From the NCBI GenBank assembly GCA_948146395.1, contig OX411548.1, positions 41,165,098 through 41,229,097 on the forward strand: 64,000 nucleotides of DNA, in the 5' to 3' direction. Under the pieces are notes generated by a model. It did not search any database, was not told the DNA's origin, and saw only the letters and a list, made by a program, of their open reading frames with translations. The stretch is from Fragum whitleyi (lineage: Eukaryota; Mollusca; Bivalvia; Cardiida; Cardiidae). Positions 43,285 through 55,013 of the stretch are shown here, piece by piece. Made by a program: the position numbers and the translations under genes. Each line of letters begins with the position of its first letter. Within the stretch, counting starts at the first letter, position 1.

Positions 43285-43540
43285 AGGGCGAAACTTCCAT
43301 TGCGCAATTTACGCAAGTGCGTAAAAGAAATAATCCCCTGTTGAAAAATATCGTTGATGAACGATCATAACATCAAAACTACAGCTTATTGAAGCTGTAG
43401 TTACGATGTTTCGATTATTCACCAACGCTCAAATCATAAAAAGGGAGGCGACGGATGGCATTTATCTTTTGTCACAGTTCCCATATCGCCTTTATCCTAT
43501 ATATTCTTTGGTTGTCGCCTTCTGAGTGCGTATAAAGGAC
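43285..43540. repeat. CATCGTAACTACAG hairpin repeat, copy 2
   Basis: Arms 43371-43387 and 43392-43408 (AAGCTGTAGTTACGATG) pair with two mismatches. Flanks parallel the copy at 14215. From 43541 to 44414 lies the 3' flank of the CABIT gene, with a minus-strand AATAAA at 44141-44146 as a candidate polyadenylation signal. Confidence 0.6.
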
Positions 43541-44414
43541 AAGGTTCACGAACACTAGAAATTGGCCTGTAAAATCATCATTTTTCAAAATTCTAATGAA
43601 CACAATTAAACCTACCTTTTTCTATTAACCTATACACGGTCTCTCAAATAATGTATAAAATATTTTCCAAAACCCCCCAGTTTCGTTAAAATCAGCCAAT
43701 AAAAATTGCCTAAATCTTCAGAAATGCCTAATTTTCCCCCAAAATAGTTCTTTAAAGCTACGGAAAACTATGAAGCCACTCTTGCCACACCTCCATATTT
43801 TTATCAAGTAATAGCTATGACTTATAGAAGGTTTTAGTGAAATAAGTTGGTGTTGCAATTTGGGCTTCACACTTTTGTAGCTGCATAAATTTCAAATTTT
43901 GTGGAAAATTTGACAATTTTAGTTTTAGGGCTACTTTAAAGGTATTTTTTCAAGAAATGTCAAAGTTATAGAAAATATTATTTGTACAAATTGAGAGAAA
44001 GTGATAAGGGTATGCATATAAACTTGATTTCATTGAGATCATTTGAAATCAGAAAAAGTCGATTTTACAGGGCCAAAATCTACAGTTTGTGAAACATGTC
44101 CTTTCAAAGTTCTAGTTACGCCTATGCTAAGATGGATTTGTTTATTTGCATTTGCTGTTTTTCAAAAGCATGGTGTGGTATATCAATCTAAGGAAAGCGA
44201 TTTTGTTTGAAAAGAATACCAATTTCTTATTTGACACTTTGTATTTTACAACTTGCAATTCTTCGATTATCTCTTATTCAACAATTCGCATCTGGCTAGT
44301 GTCATAACAGTTATAATCAAGTTGTAGGTCGCATACTTTTGTTCTCAATCGGCAAATTTCTTTTTGGCAAATCCAAATTCAAAACAAAATAAGACCGGAC
44401 AACTGTAAGGGACA

Positions 44415-45409
44415 CTACACACTGCTAATAGACTGACTAGTTCTGGGTAGATTTATCTCCCTTAGCTCCATCATCTCTCCGAACGCTAGAGGCGCCATGT
44501 CCGCACTCTGTAGCGAATCAGAGTCCGAGGAATCCTCCATAAAGAAGTCTCGCGGTTCATCGTCTGTCACGCTAATGTCCGTGATCAAATCCAGGTTCTT
44601 CAGACTCTCGCCTCGCTTCTTACGTTTTTCTGTTGGTATGTGTTGCATTGTTTGTTGGTTTGTATCTAAATCTGGGGACAATTTAATTAATGCTGAATAA
44701 GATCGACCGTATTTTCTACACAGAGACTGTGCGTCTATGAACGTTCTTAAATTCTCGTAATCTTCCTCGTTTGTAGCTTTCTTCACGTCACATTTACTAT
44801 TCACCGGTAATTCAAAAAGTACGTTACGTTTGTTTAAAATAGTTGAAGCAACAAAACAGTCTGAACTGCTCTTTTCCTTCAAAATCAACATTCCAGTGAA
44901 GATACACGGGACAACTGGGGCCTTGCCGAATACCATGCGTACTTTGATTGGGAACTGGAAATTGGCAGTCAATATGTCTTTCATAGTGTAAACTGCGCGT
45001 GCATCCCGACTGCCTTTTTCGTAAACAATACTGAATTTACCTCGGGTGCTGACAGGGATGAGAATTTCTGACTCATCGACGTCCATACATTTGAGATAAT
45101 TCATCTCCACTGTAGTCCATTCTTTACTTTTACGTTTAAACATTCCTGTCGATGCAGTGGTCTGCCATTTTGCGGCAAAAGTGCCAATAACTCTGAGTAC
45201 GGTTCCCGCTTTCACTTTTCTTTCCTTATATAGTTGTTTCCCCTCTTCGCTCTGAGATGACTTATCTGTCTCGTCCACTTCACTTTCAATCCTTATAGCC
45301 CGTAAACGTGTCCTAGTGAAGAATTTTGATGGCATAATGTCGGCGACCTCGCCAATAGTTCGACATAAAGGTGCTCGCCCGAAATCTCCAGGAACAAGTT
45401 CGAACCAGC
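44415..45409 (-). CDS. CABIT gene exon 2
   Basis: Acceptor TTTAAATTTCAG at 45410. It begins GC TGG TTC, completing a split glycine and giving HGWFELVPGD across the junction. Residues 112-442, ending ...SQSISSV before the stop at 44415. Confidence 0.84.
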
Positions 45410-48400
45410 CTGAAATTTAAAAAAAGAGATTCTTGCAATTTCACTAAGGTTTATTAGTGGTACATGTAAGCTAGCCTGAATTTTGTCATATGAGCTTCAT
45501 GTTTTACGGGTTGCACCTTTTAACCCAGGGGCATCTGGAAATTAGTAGAAGTACCATACCCGAGTCCTTTTCTGAGAGTAGAATGATCCTTTTACCATTC
45601 AAAAATTGAGCTCGTGCGGGACATTTCCAACACTTATATTGTATACCGCGATTTTATTGACATGAACTTGACCTTTTCTGACTTACAGTCGGGCGGGCGG
45701 ATTTACAAAAGCAAAGACAGAAAACAATATTTAAAAAATGTTGAAAGTTGTCTTAAAACAACGTAGCTCCATTTTTTGCAACTTAACGTTACCATGTTCA
45801 TGTGTGTGTGTTTTATTGTTTTTGTTTTTTGGTGTGTTTTTTTTTTTCTTAAGAAATTGGGCCTTTTGCAAGCCCCTTCCCATCAAAGAGTTTCCCATTT
45901 TATTTTTTTTTTCTTTCTATTTTCAATTTAGTTAATTTTCCCAACTGAAACAAGATAATGTCTTTAAAAATGCACCTTTTCTTGCTTGATGGTACTCCGG
46001 TTTTTAATACGCTTAAAGAAAATCACGTTTTATTGTTTTTGTTTTCAAATTATTATATGCCCACTTCTATTCGTTCGTCGTTTTTGTTTTATGCAACGTC
46101 ACCTTAGCGGGATAGTTGATAATTGTGACATCATAAGCGAAACGACTGGCCTTCATGGCTGCGCCTTATTAATGGTAAGGTAAATTCCGTTCAAAAGCCG
46201 AAGTTTCCGCTTGCTATGACGGCAGTTAGCACGATTTATAGAATAATTAATGGTGATGCGGTATTAGGCATGCATTGCTACATCACCTACTCGTTTATTT
46301 TCATGGGGTTGCCCTTAAGTATTACCATGGCGTCTGGTGCACCTACTGTGACCATGGTTTTGTCCCGATCGTCACAATAGTACAACCACAACCATCTAAA
46401 CGAATCACACGCTTCTCAACCCATTTACTTTTGTCCATTAATGGTAGACAAATGAGGCGTGTCTATATATAGCTTTAACATTTTCTATGAAGAATTTGCA
46501 TAATCAATCTTGTCGCGGTTTTGATATGAATGCAAATAGCTTTTATTCAAATCTTCTTCAAATTACGAATATGACTCACAGGAGAGTCATTTCCTCTTTA
46601 TAGTTATCCATCTTTCGAAGTGCTTCATGGATTTTACATGAACCTTTTTGACAAATTTTATTGTCCGTGTGGGATTATTTCATATCGCTGCGGTGCACCT
46701 ACAAATGACTTTCTTTCGTTTTTCTAAGAAGAAAAAAATAATCTGAGCTCTACTAGACGTACAAGTGGAATACATTGTAGAAACTTACGAATAAAATATA
46801 TTTATAACATTTCGGTTCAAATGAACAGATACTATAAACCTACATTACCCCCTATATAGTCACTAAAAGCTTAAATAAATGAACCAATCAAGACAATTGA
46901 TTGATTGATTGAATGGAGTTTAACGCCGCTTTCAACATTATTTCAGTTATATCGCAGCGACTGGAGCACCTAACAATGGATTCCTGGTATTCCTTTTACC
47001 AGTACAACCATCACACCCTTTCCTAGCCTCCAGCTACTATCTCACATAGGTCTACGATTATCAACCTATTGGTGAGAGACAAATAGTCGGAAAGAATGAG
47101 TGCCACCGTCGGGGATCGAACCCGGGACCTCTAGATCCAATCAAGACAAAGAGAAATGAATCAACCAATCAAATTAATATGGTTTTTTTATTTGAATTGA
47201 TTTTTTGTCACATCGCGGCAACAGGAGAACTTAACTCTAGAATTCTGATATTTCTCTCTCAAGTTCTACCATGAAATTTAATCAATCCTCAAGCTGATCA
47301 TCCCTAATGGGTTTATGATTATTCGTCGATTGTTGGAAAGAAATAAAGGAAAGCTAAATAATGATTATACAGAATACAGAGGTTAAACTTAACAGATGCT
47401 AACTTAGGTAAAACTTGCGAGCGTGTTTTTTTTTTTTTTTTTTTTTTTTTCTTCTTTTTTTTTTAAATATAACTTGCCCACTGGACAAATGAATTTTCTG
47501 ATAAAGACACATAATTTTACTTTCTGTCGGATAACTTAGTTTAACTGTGGACAAGCCAGATTTCAAAGATACTTGCCAACTTTGGTAAACCCATGGAATA
47601 GTACGGATATGATAAAAATTCTGATGAATTTATATAAAAGATGAAAATAAACAACAAGACAACAGCTTACGAGTGCAACTCTCGGCTGCAGGTGCTGAAC
47701 AATGCAAAAGAATCTAATAAAAAAAGAACAGAAATCTTACAAAAACGCTTCCAGAGTTATCCCCCTTCAAAAAACAACAGAGATATGACCGAGGTTGAAG
47801 TTAGTCACGTAAAAACCAACAACAACGGCAACGCCATTGCGAATGACGCTAAGGTCACAGAATATCTCGGATTTCTCCGAAAACAGCCGAGATAATAAAA
47901 ATGAATGAATGAATGAATTTTTGAATGAATGATTTTTTGAATGAATTTTTGAATTAATTAATTAATTAATTATTGAATGAATGCATGCATGAATGAATGG
48001 ATTTTTGAATGAATAATTTAAATTGATTGATTTATTAATTGATTGATTGATTTATTAATCATTCAATCTATATATCAGTCGATCAATCAAGTTATTAATT
48101 AATTCATCAATTTATCAATAAGTCAATCAATCGAGTTGATCGATCGATCAATTTTGTGGCAATTATTTTGAATTTAATAACATTTGAAGAAAGGTGCATG
48201 GGGGAATATCGAGAGAAAAAGTACACATAAAGTTACCGTGAAAGTCTTCAGGCACCATCAGCGATTGGCCGACTTCATAATACGGACCTTCTCTGTCGTG
48301 GTAGATGGTTCGAGCCTTTGCAAACTTCTTACTAGATCTTGACGATAGTAGAACTGGTTGGCCGGCATAGATCTTCAAGCCCGGTGGTAATGAGGGCATG

Positions 48401-48570
48401 GATTCGGACCCTGCACCAACGAAACGTTCCTCAAACTTGACAACTTGTGGAAGTCCAGATCCGTTGTCCAATGCTCCTAGATCAATATTGCTATCGCTCC
48501 ATGTTATTGAAGGCAATGACGGACTCCCGGGCTCGTTCGAAACCGGGGTGTCTAAAGTTTCTTCTGCCAT
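44415..48570 (-). CDS. CABIT-domain (THEMIS/GAREM-like) protein, two coding exons (whole gene)
   Basis: Exon 1 (48570-48237) and exon 2 (45409-44415) join in phase 1 across a 2.8-kb GT-AG intron, giving 1,329 nt (442 residues plus stop). CABIT is a duplicated all-beta module found in THEMIS (T-cell signalling) and GAREM (GRB2 adaptor of ERK signalling); the invertebrate members are largely uncharacterised. Here the module spans about 40-345. Its opening is LPQVVKFEERF; the join reads VPEDFHGWFELVPGDFGRAP (107-126); the second-half hallmark is LKCMDVDESEILIPVSTRGK (217-236). The C-terminal 90 residues are polar with a basic KRKKRG and an acidic DDEPRDFFMEDSSDSDS stretch, consistent with a docking tail. 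No SAM domain or clear SH3-binding proline cluster is visible, unlike GAREM. No membrane segment or signal peptide: expected in the cytosol. Family call good; partner and pathway unknown. Confidence 0.82.
46905..47135 (-). mobile_element. SINE-like element, antisense, with tRNA-type B box
   Basis: GTCGGGGATCGAACCCGGGAC at about 47108 reads, in reverse, as GGGTTCGATCCCCGAC, a B-box-like tRNA segment. The body starts GAGTTTAACGCCGCTTTCAA and CATTATTTCAGTTATATCGC, a pattern I recall as frequent in mollusc genomes. A related decayed piece may lie at 50530-50690 (ACCCATTGGTGGGAGACAA shared in type). Confidence 0.6.
47680..47893 (+). mobile_element. CTCGGCTG...CAGCCGAG element, second member
   Basis: CTCGGCTGCAGG at 47682 to AAACAGCCGAG at 47893. 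The right-hand part GATATGACCGAGGTTGAAGT...CAACGGCAACGCC...AATGACGCTAAGGTCA parallels 31575-31655. Confidence 0.62.
47897..48150. repeat. Mixed GAAT / TTAA / GATT simple-sequence zone
   Basis: Tandem GAAT, AATT and GATT tetranucleotides with gradual transitions over about 250 bases, ending about 85 bases before the exon 1 donor. Confidence 0.85.
48237..48570 (-). CDS. CABIT gene exon 1
   Basis: Starts MAEETLDTPVSNEPGSPSLP; residues 1-111. The low-complexity N-terminus is followed by the first CABIT strands (LKIYAGQPVLLSSRSSKKF). Donor CACG|GTAACT at 48237/48236. Upstream, TAATCAG close to the ATG could be the acceptor of a 5'-UTR intron. Confidence 0.82.
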
Positions 48571-49276
48571 GAAACACTTTATTACCTGATTACAAGTACA
48601 AAAATTTAATTCACAAAATTTGACGCAAAACTAAACCATTCATTAAATCAACATGTTATTCATTGAATGTCTATATTTAGAAATAGTAAATCGATTGTAG
48701 TAAAACCGGTTTTGGTGTAATAAAACAATTCAACCATGAAACAAATTTAGACTGGACTCTTTCAATACTTGATTTTTACACCAATTTTACATGAAGTTAT
48801 TGGGTGACAACTTAGTAAGTTTTGTGAAAGCTCATTCGATCTGAAGTTACGGGGTTTCATCTACTTATCAACGACGTAAGTACGAATCTAGTGATGGGGA
48901 CCTGATATTTACCGGTAGTCTGGACCCTTCTCCCTTGGATTTCGACAAAAATATGATACTCAAGTTGGAAACTCTGAAAATTGATTAAAGAATCATTTGT
49001 TCGATGAACGAACAACTTGTAGTTACGACATTTTTCTCGCCCATAGAGGTATATCATATTCAATGAAAACATTTTCGATTGGACATTCCGTGAGCAGAGC
49101 TACATGTACAGATAGAGGGGGTATTTTGGATTTAAAATTGATTTACATGTATCTCAACAATTATGACCATTATTTGCACAAGTCAAAGATTGTGGATAGC
49201 CTATGATCATTGGAATCGTCTCGACAAGACTATTCAAATGAGTTATCACAATATTTCAATTAAAAAAAAATATATT
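48571..49276. other. Upstream flank of the CABIT gene
   Basis: No element was recognised except CTTGTAGTTACGACA (49015), resembling an arm of the CATCGTAACTACAG hairpin repeat. The promoter is presumably here or further right; no TATA or initiator could be assigned with confidence. Confidence 0.4.
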
Positions 49277-49518
49277 TGAGCCTGTAGATGACATTTCCAA
49301 AAATTTGATCAGTGCACCAAGCAAAGAATCTGGCCAGCCAGTGCATCTGCACTGTCTGACCAGAGTCTTTGCTTTGCACTTTACAGATAGATCAGGTCTA
49401 GATGCGACTTTAGACGGACAGCCAAATTTCCTGTTGTACTGTGTAACTGTCTAGGCTGCTCGATGTTTGCAACTCACGCATGTTTCAAAAATTGTTGGAA
49501 ATGTCACGCACAGGCTCA
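49277..49518. mobile_element. TGAGCC-family MITE, copy 4
   Basis: 242 bp, bounded by perfect TGAGCCTG...CAGGCTCA. Interior: GCAAAGAATCTGGCCAGCCA, TGCATCTGCACTGTCTGACC, AGAGTCTTTGCTTTGCAC and AGATAGATCAGGTCTAGA. Confidence 0.82.
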
Positions 49519-49560
49519 TTTTAAACTGGCGAATACCCGCTCATTTCTGTACAATTGGCT

Positions 49561-49790
49561 ACATCGTGAAATTGACAATTATCTCAATCAAAACCATTCG
49601 AAATCGCCTACTCAGCGCTCGATTCGTTCATTCATTCATTCCAAACACTCACTCAAACCACCCCAAAACTGACTAAAATGACTAAATAAGTTAAAATCAA
49701 CAACCACATTCAAAATGAATATAAATAGAAACAAAAAACAGCCATTTTCCAAATTGATCCTAATCACCAATGACAGCAATAATTGAGATA
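49561..49790 (-). mobile_element. CAGTTA-family element, partial reverse copy
   Basis: ACATCGTGAAATTGACAATT at 49561, then ATCAAAACCATTCGAAATCG and CATTCATTCATTCCAAACAC, the reverse complement of the right half of the family. It fades near AAACAGCCATTTTCC; the hairpin half is missing. Confidence 0.65.
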
Positions 49791-50702
49791 ACGGCCAAAC
49801 ATTCGTATATGTTGAGTTCCAAACATAGGATCTTAGGGGTATGGCGAAATAAAACTAACTCAAAATCGAGCAATTGTTGGCGTTAGGTATCTGAATGGAT
49901 ACTTGTGTGTAAAGACGGGATTTTGAATAGTTGGTTTGGTTTTTTTTTTGAGCTTTGGCGTAGTCTTATCCCAAAGATATTAAAAAAAAACCAAATGTTC
50001 TTGTCAATTCTTGTGTTCAATTACTTAGTTGCAAATACGAGCTGTTTGTGTCAATTAAAGGTTCCAGGGTTATTGATGAACAAAACAAATATCCACCACA
50101 AAGGGCATGGTTGATTCCAATGTAAGAAATCATTAGATTCTTTTTCCTTTGATTTGGAAAAAAATATCTCTGGGTTTTTCTTAAGAAATTTAACTTCAAT
50201 AATCAATACTTTTTCTGGCGTATTAACACCGGTACCTTCTAGCGAAAATAAGGAACATTTGATATCTGCAAAAAGCAACTGACAAATTCTTCCCATTTAA
50301 TGAAGAGAGTGCCAACAGTCCATATATACAGCCAAGCAAAAATTTTACAAGAATATTTTTCTTGAACTCGAAGCTCATTTCAATTTATTACCACAAAAGA
50401 ACATCAAATGTTTCTTAGTTTTCACTATTTTCTAAAAGTCTAAACAATTCGACGTTTCTTTTGTAGTTCAGTATACATGTAGATACTGACTGTTTACTTA
50501 TTCATTGAACAGGTTTGTCGGAATTTCTGCATTTTAGATATATCAATGCTGCCAATGCACACTAACATGCATTCCTAGTATTCTCCACACCTGTTCAAGT
50601 AGAATATAATTTTTGAACTTCATTTCATAACGGGTTTGCAACTACATGTATCTACCCATTGGTGGGAGACAACTAATCGGCAGATCCGATGATCGGTACA
50701 AG
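49791..50702. other. Gene-free stretch
   Basis: Only a possible decayed SINE at about 50530-50690. Confidence 0.45.
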
Positions 50703-50949
50703 GGGCCCGTTTTACTAAACATCTTACGATCATTTTTTGCGTAAATCAAATATTAAAGTTGCTTCTACAGTAGTCAATAAAAAATGAAATTCTGCCATGC
50801 ATCATCTCATTGGATTCGTCTTCTACAGACGATTCCAATGAGATATTGCAAGTCAGAATCCAACAATGAATGACACCACCATATACGAATTGTGATTTTG
50901 ACTTTCGATTATCATTATTTTTTCGCAAAAGTTTAGTAAAACAGGGCCC
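50703..50949. mobile_element. GGGCCC MITE with central hairpin
   Basis: 247 bp. The left end GGGCCCGTTTTACTAAAC is mirrored at the right by GTTTAGTAAAACAGGGCCC (one extra base). A TTTTTTGCG/CGCAAAA-type subterminal pair follows. The centre holds CTCATTGGATTCGTC facing GACGATTCCAATGAG. No coding capacity. Confidence 0.75.
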
Positions 50950-51111
50950 AGGACTTTATTATTGAGGATCAAAACCATTCACTCATTGTGCTGGTACCAA
51001 TTTTTTGTCAGGACTGGTAAAAGGGACCGCGTTCACTTCGTCGTCGTATTATATCAGATGAAGATTTACAAACGGCATTTAAAACTCATTTATCTTACTG
51101 AATATTTCGAA

Positions 51112-51252
51112 ACCCAGCCTACGTTCAGGATGACAAAACGGTCAAAATTGTTCGCAAATTATACACCGTTTTGCACGTGTGTGCACGTGCAAAGCGGGGT
51201 ATAATTTTTATAAGTTTGCACCGTTTTGTCATCCTGTATGAAGACAGGGCAG
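51112..51252. mobile_element. CGCTTTGCACG palindrome element, copy 7 (well preserved)
   Basis: CTACGTTCAGGATGACAAAA mirrors TTTTGTCATCCTGTATGAAG; the core is CACCGTTTTGCACGTG/CACGTGCAAAGCGGGG, and GCAAATTATAC mirrors GTATAATTT. Nearly the whole 140 bp can fold on itself. Confidence 0.8.
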
Positions 51253-51785
51253 TTTCGTTCTATGCTTTAAGTAAATTACGAAATTGCAAGAGAAAAAGAA
51301 ATCAATTCTGCGGATAAGCACGTCTAATAGAAAATACATGCACTACGATTATTGACAGGCAAGTCGCACCTGGTTGAATAAACACAATTTTGGCCAACTT
51401 TCTACTGTCGCAAATAAAAAACTGGGAGATTGTCAACACCCCATCCTATAATACATAAATATCACGACGGAACATTTGTGAACTATACATGATATACGTC
51501 ACGTAAAAAGTGACCTCACGCCAGTCTTCTTATTTAAAGAAGACTTTTTTTCTAAGATTTCCTACTTTGTTTCTATGTAAAATTAGATTCGCCCGGACAG
51601 GGGTCTGAAAGATCGTGCAATTGTCAAAAAAATTAAGCTGTCTTCCTTGCTAGTTTAAGGCATTTTTATTTCTTTCTTTATTTTTTCTTCTTCTTCTTCT
51701 TCTTCTTCTTCTTCTTCTTCTTCTTCTTCTTCTTCTTCTTCTTCTTCTTCTTCTTTTTCCCTTCTTTATTTCTGTGTTAAATTGA
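51253..51785. other. Gene-free stretch with a (TTC)n microsatellite
   Basis: TTC repeats (about 23 units) at 51685-51755. Its minus-strand poly-Arg frame is not a gene. Confidence 0.7.
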
Positions 51786-51869
51786 AAACGCCCCTCTGGA
51801 GCCCGAATATGATCCAAGTTACATGATATAAACAGACTTTGTTGAAGTCCACTAGTTGATAACACTTAC
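51786..51869 (+). repeat. 165-bp tandem-unit family, left part of a unit split by LINE B
   Basis: GGAGCCCGAATATGATCC, ATATAAACAGACTTTGTTG and AGTCCACTAGTTGATAACAC follow the order of units at 60241-61000. The unit continues across LINE B as CAAATATGAAAACTG at 55014. Confidence 0.65.
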
Positions 51870-53716
51870 TTCCTAAATTAGATGAAATTCGTATAATTCT
51901 AAGCAAAACATATTCTATTAGTATCCTTGGCTTGTCTGAAACTTTTTTGACTAAAAAAGTTACAGATTCTGATTTATACTTACACGGTTACGTTTTTGAA
52001 AGAAAAGATCGCCTGCAAAAGCTCGGTGGCGGTTTACTTATATATATAGCAGCTTACATTAATTATCAGCGGAGAACTGATCTTGAAATAAGTGATATTG
52101 AAAGCATTTGGCTAGAAGTTATGTTTTCAAATAATAAATCAGTCTTACTTAATTTTGCATATAGACCACCAAACAGTAAACAGGCATGGATTGATAGGTA
52201 TGAAGAGCAATTAAATTTCGCTGATGCTGCCAATTTGGATTTCATATTACTAGGCGATTATAACATTCATTATTCTTTAACATCTACTTACAGTAATACA
52301 AAATGGGCAAAGATGGTTCAGGACTTAGGCCTTTATCAGCACATAAGAACGCCAACTAGGGTAACGAATAATTCTTCTAGCATAATAGATCATATTTATA
52401 GTACATGCAAGCAATTTATTTCCGAGACTTTCGTGTCGAAAATTGCAATCAGCGATCACTTCCCTATAGCTTTAACGTACCAAAATCATGCTAAATTTCA
52501 TAAGATGGAAAATTTCAAAACGATTTCCTATCGTTCTTTTGCGAAGTTAAACATGGACGTTTTCTTGCATGATTTAACTCGTATTAATTTCGATACTATT
52601 GAAACAATATCAGACCCTGATAAGGCATTAGGGTTTCTTTATAGGTTATTAAATGACATTCTTTCTAAGCATCTACCTGTTAAAGAAAAACGTGTTAAAA
52701 GATTTAAACAGCCAGAATGGTATAATAAATCTATAAAAGATGCAATATTAACTAGAGACGAATTTAAACATCAAGGAAACTGGCAAATGTATAAACTTTG
52801 GAGAAATAAAGTAACCTCAATTATAAGAAAAAGTAAAAAAGATTACTTTAATGAAGCAATTAAAAAGAAATCCGATCCAAAAAATCTTTGGCAAAATCTT
52901 CGTAATATTACTAGCAATAAAATTGACCATCAATTGCCTTCTAAATTAAAATTTCAATCGAATGAAGTTGAGGGTATTCTAAATGTCGTGAATACATTGA
53001 ACAATCATTTCGTTAAGATATCGAATACAGTTGATAAGGTTCATGTTGATACAGATTATTTTAAAACTCTGAAAAATCACCTTGATAGAAAACTGTTCGA
53101 CCGTTATTTTGAGGTAACATTCATTACACCTATAGAAGTACGAAATATCATCAATAATTTAGACAGTAATAAATCAACTGGGCTCGATGGAATTGGGCCA
53201 AAAATCTTGAAAATATGTAAAGATTTTATTTCAAAACCCATTGCATGTATCATCAATAATTGTATTTCTAAAGGTATTTTTCCAAAAGACTTTAAAATGG
53301 CTAGTGTTAAAGCCCTTTTTAAAGGAGGCGAAAAGAACGATCTTAATAACTATCGACCCATTTCAATTTTACCTACTTTATCAAAGGTATTTGAGCGACA
53401 CATCGCTTATCAGCTAAAAACCTATCTAAAACAAACAGATATATTGTTTTCACAGCAATCTGGTTTCAGAGAAAATCATTCGTGCCAAACTGCCATTATA
53501 CGATTAGTAGATACGTGGTTATCAGAACTAGATCAAGGTAATATGGTGGGATCTGTGTTCCTTGATTTTAGAAAGGCGTTCGACCTTGTTGATCATGATA
53601 TTCTCTTATATAAACTACAGCTACATCATTTCACATATAATACATGTAACTTATTTCGTTCATATCTAAGTGAAAGACGTCAATCGGTTAAAATGACACT
53701 GTTCAATCTGATATGA
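51870..53716 (+). pseudogene. LINE B coding part 1: endonuclease and N-terminal reverse transcriptase
   Basis: The open frame extends left of 51932 to the insertion point (KLDEIRIILSKTYSISILGL precedes SETFL). Endonuclease: SIWLEVMF, FILLGDYNIHY, SSIIDHIYS and ISDHFPIALTY. Reverse transcriptase: NKSTGLDGIGPKILK, NNYRPISILPTLSKVFER, SGFRENHSCQTAI and VFLDFRKAFDLVDHDILL. It runs into a stop at 53714-53716, two frames out of step with part 2. Confidence 0.9.
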
Positions 53717-54663
53717 AACTAATTACATCAGGCGTTCCTCAGGGATCGATACTTGGACCTATTCTGTTTTTGATTTACGTCAATGATCTTTCTTTAACTT
53801 TAACGTCAAACTTGGACAGGTATGCTGATGATACAACACTACATAAATGTAGTTCTTCTGTACCGCTGATCAATAAATATTTGCAAGACGATCTTACAAG
53901 AATTGAACGATGGTGCAGACAAAACAACATGATTCTAAATCCCACTAAAACTACATGCATGCTAATAGGGTCTAAACATAAAATAGAAAATAGTTCTGCA
54001 TTAAACTTAAGTATAAGCGGTATGCAAATCCAAAATGTTTCCTCTCAAAAGCTTTTAGGTGTACATATTGATAACACGTTAGGCTGGGAAGTTCATGTTG
54101 ATCAATTGTGTAGGAAATTGACATCACAGTTATACTTACTTAAAAGAATATGTAACTTTCTCACAATCGACACGAAACAAATGTTTTATAATTCTTACAT
54201 TACTCCGTATTTTGACTATGGGTGTATTCTTTGGAGCCATTGTAAATCCTCATCTATTCAAAGAGTTAATAAGATTCAAAAAAGAGCTGCACGAATTATT
54301 CTCTGCCAGCCAAAACGGTCTAATTCTGAGAAAAATTTCCTTTCTTTGACATGGTTAACGTTTGAAAACAGACGTAAATATTTCACGATTCTAATGGTTT
54401 ACAAAACCATTCACGGGTTAGCTCCCTCCTATATGTCGAAATTTGTAACACTTAGTCATAACCAATTTTATGAATTACGATCTGAATACTGCAACCAAAT
54501 ATCTCATAAATGTGCTCCCAAAACAGACTTTTTAAAGAAATCATTCTCATATACAGGTATGGAATTTTGGAATTCTATTCCTCATAACCTACGAATGATT
54601 GAAAATGTATCTTGCTTTAAAAGATATTTGAAAAACTATTTGATGGAAAAAAACGGGATTTAA
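53713..54663 (+). pseudogene. LINE B coding part 2: reverse transcriptase palm and C-terminus
   Basis: Begins ITSGVPQGSILGPILF; catalytic YADD at 53821-53832; LNPTKTTCMLIGS; KLLGVHIDNTLGW; then FDYGCILWSHCKS and FSYTGMEFWNSIPHNLR. It stops at 54661-54663. The ATG at 53713 is internal to the original polyprotein, not an independent start. Confidence 0.9.
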
Positions 54664-55013
54664 CCAGAACGGTTCCTTTTATTCATTACTGTGTATGTCT
54701 TATAAATAATTGATATCCTTTTCATTTCTGATCGTTGTTATAATCACAATAATTATCATCACCATTATCATCATCATCATCATCATTCCCAATCATAACA
54801 CGTTATCGTCATATTCATGTTTACTAGCATAATTTTAAATCATTACATATATCATTTCAAATGCATGAATATATATGATGATCAATACCTCCTATTGTTA
54901 TAGAAGGCCTCATTGTAAATAAGTTCTTCTTTGTATTGTTTGTATGATGACAGCTTAATGAGCTACATTCTTTAAATAAAGATTTTATTATTATTATTAT
55001 TATTATTACTTAC

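Larger units (their letters stand above)
45410..48236 (-). other. CABIT gene intron 1
   Basis: Gene-free. Holds a T-rich tract (47426-47464), an antisense SINE (46905-47135) with a more decayed neighbour (47150-47350), a CTCGGCTG...CAGCCGAG element (47680-47893) and a mixed GAAT/GATT/TTAA simple-sequence zone (47897-48150). Confidence 0.75.
51870..55007 (+). mobile_element. LINE B: non-LTR retrotransposon, nearly full coding length, one frameshift
   Basis: 3.1 kb, flanked by ACTTAC (51864-51869 and 55008-55013) as apparent target-site duplication. Order: endonuclease (missing its first residues), reverse transcriptase, C-terminal region, 3' UTR with ATC repeats (54760-54785), AAATAAAG and an (ATT)n tail. 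The motifs (LLGDYN, SDHFP, SGVPQGSILGPILFLIYVND, YADDTT) fit the broad Jockey/CR1-like group of non-LTR elements. A single frameshift near 53695 is the only visible lesion, so this is a relatively recent copy. Confidence 0.92.

Noticed and set aside
51650..51865. Poly-Arg frame on minus
   Set aside because: Translation of the (TTC)n microsatellite.
53775..53960. Minus-strand frame opposite LINE B
   Set aside because: Shadow of the reverse transcriptase coding strand.
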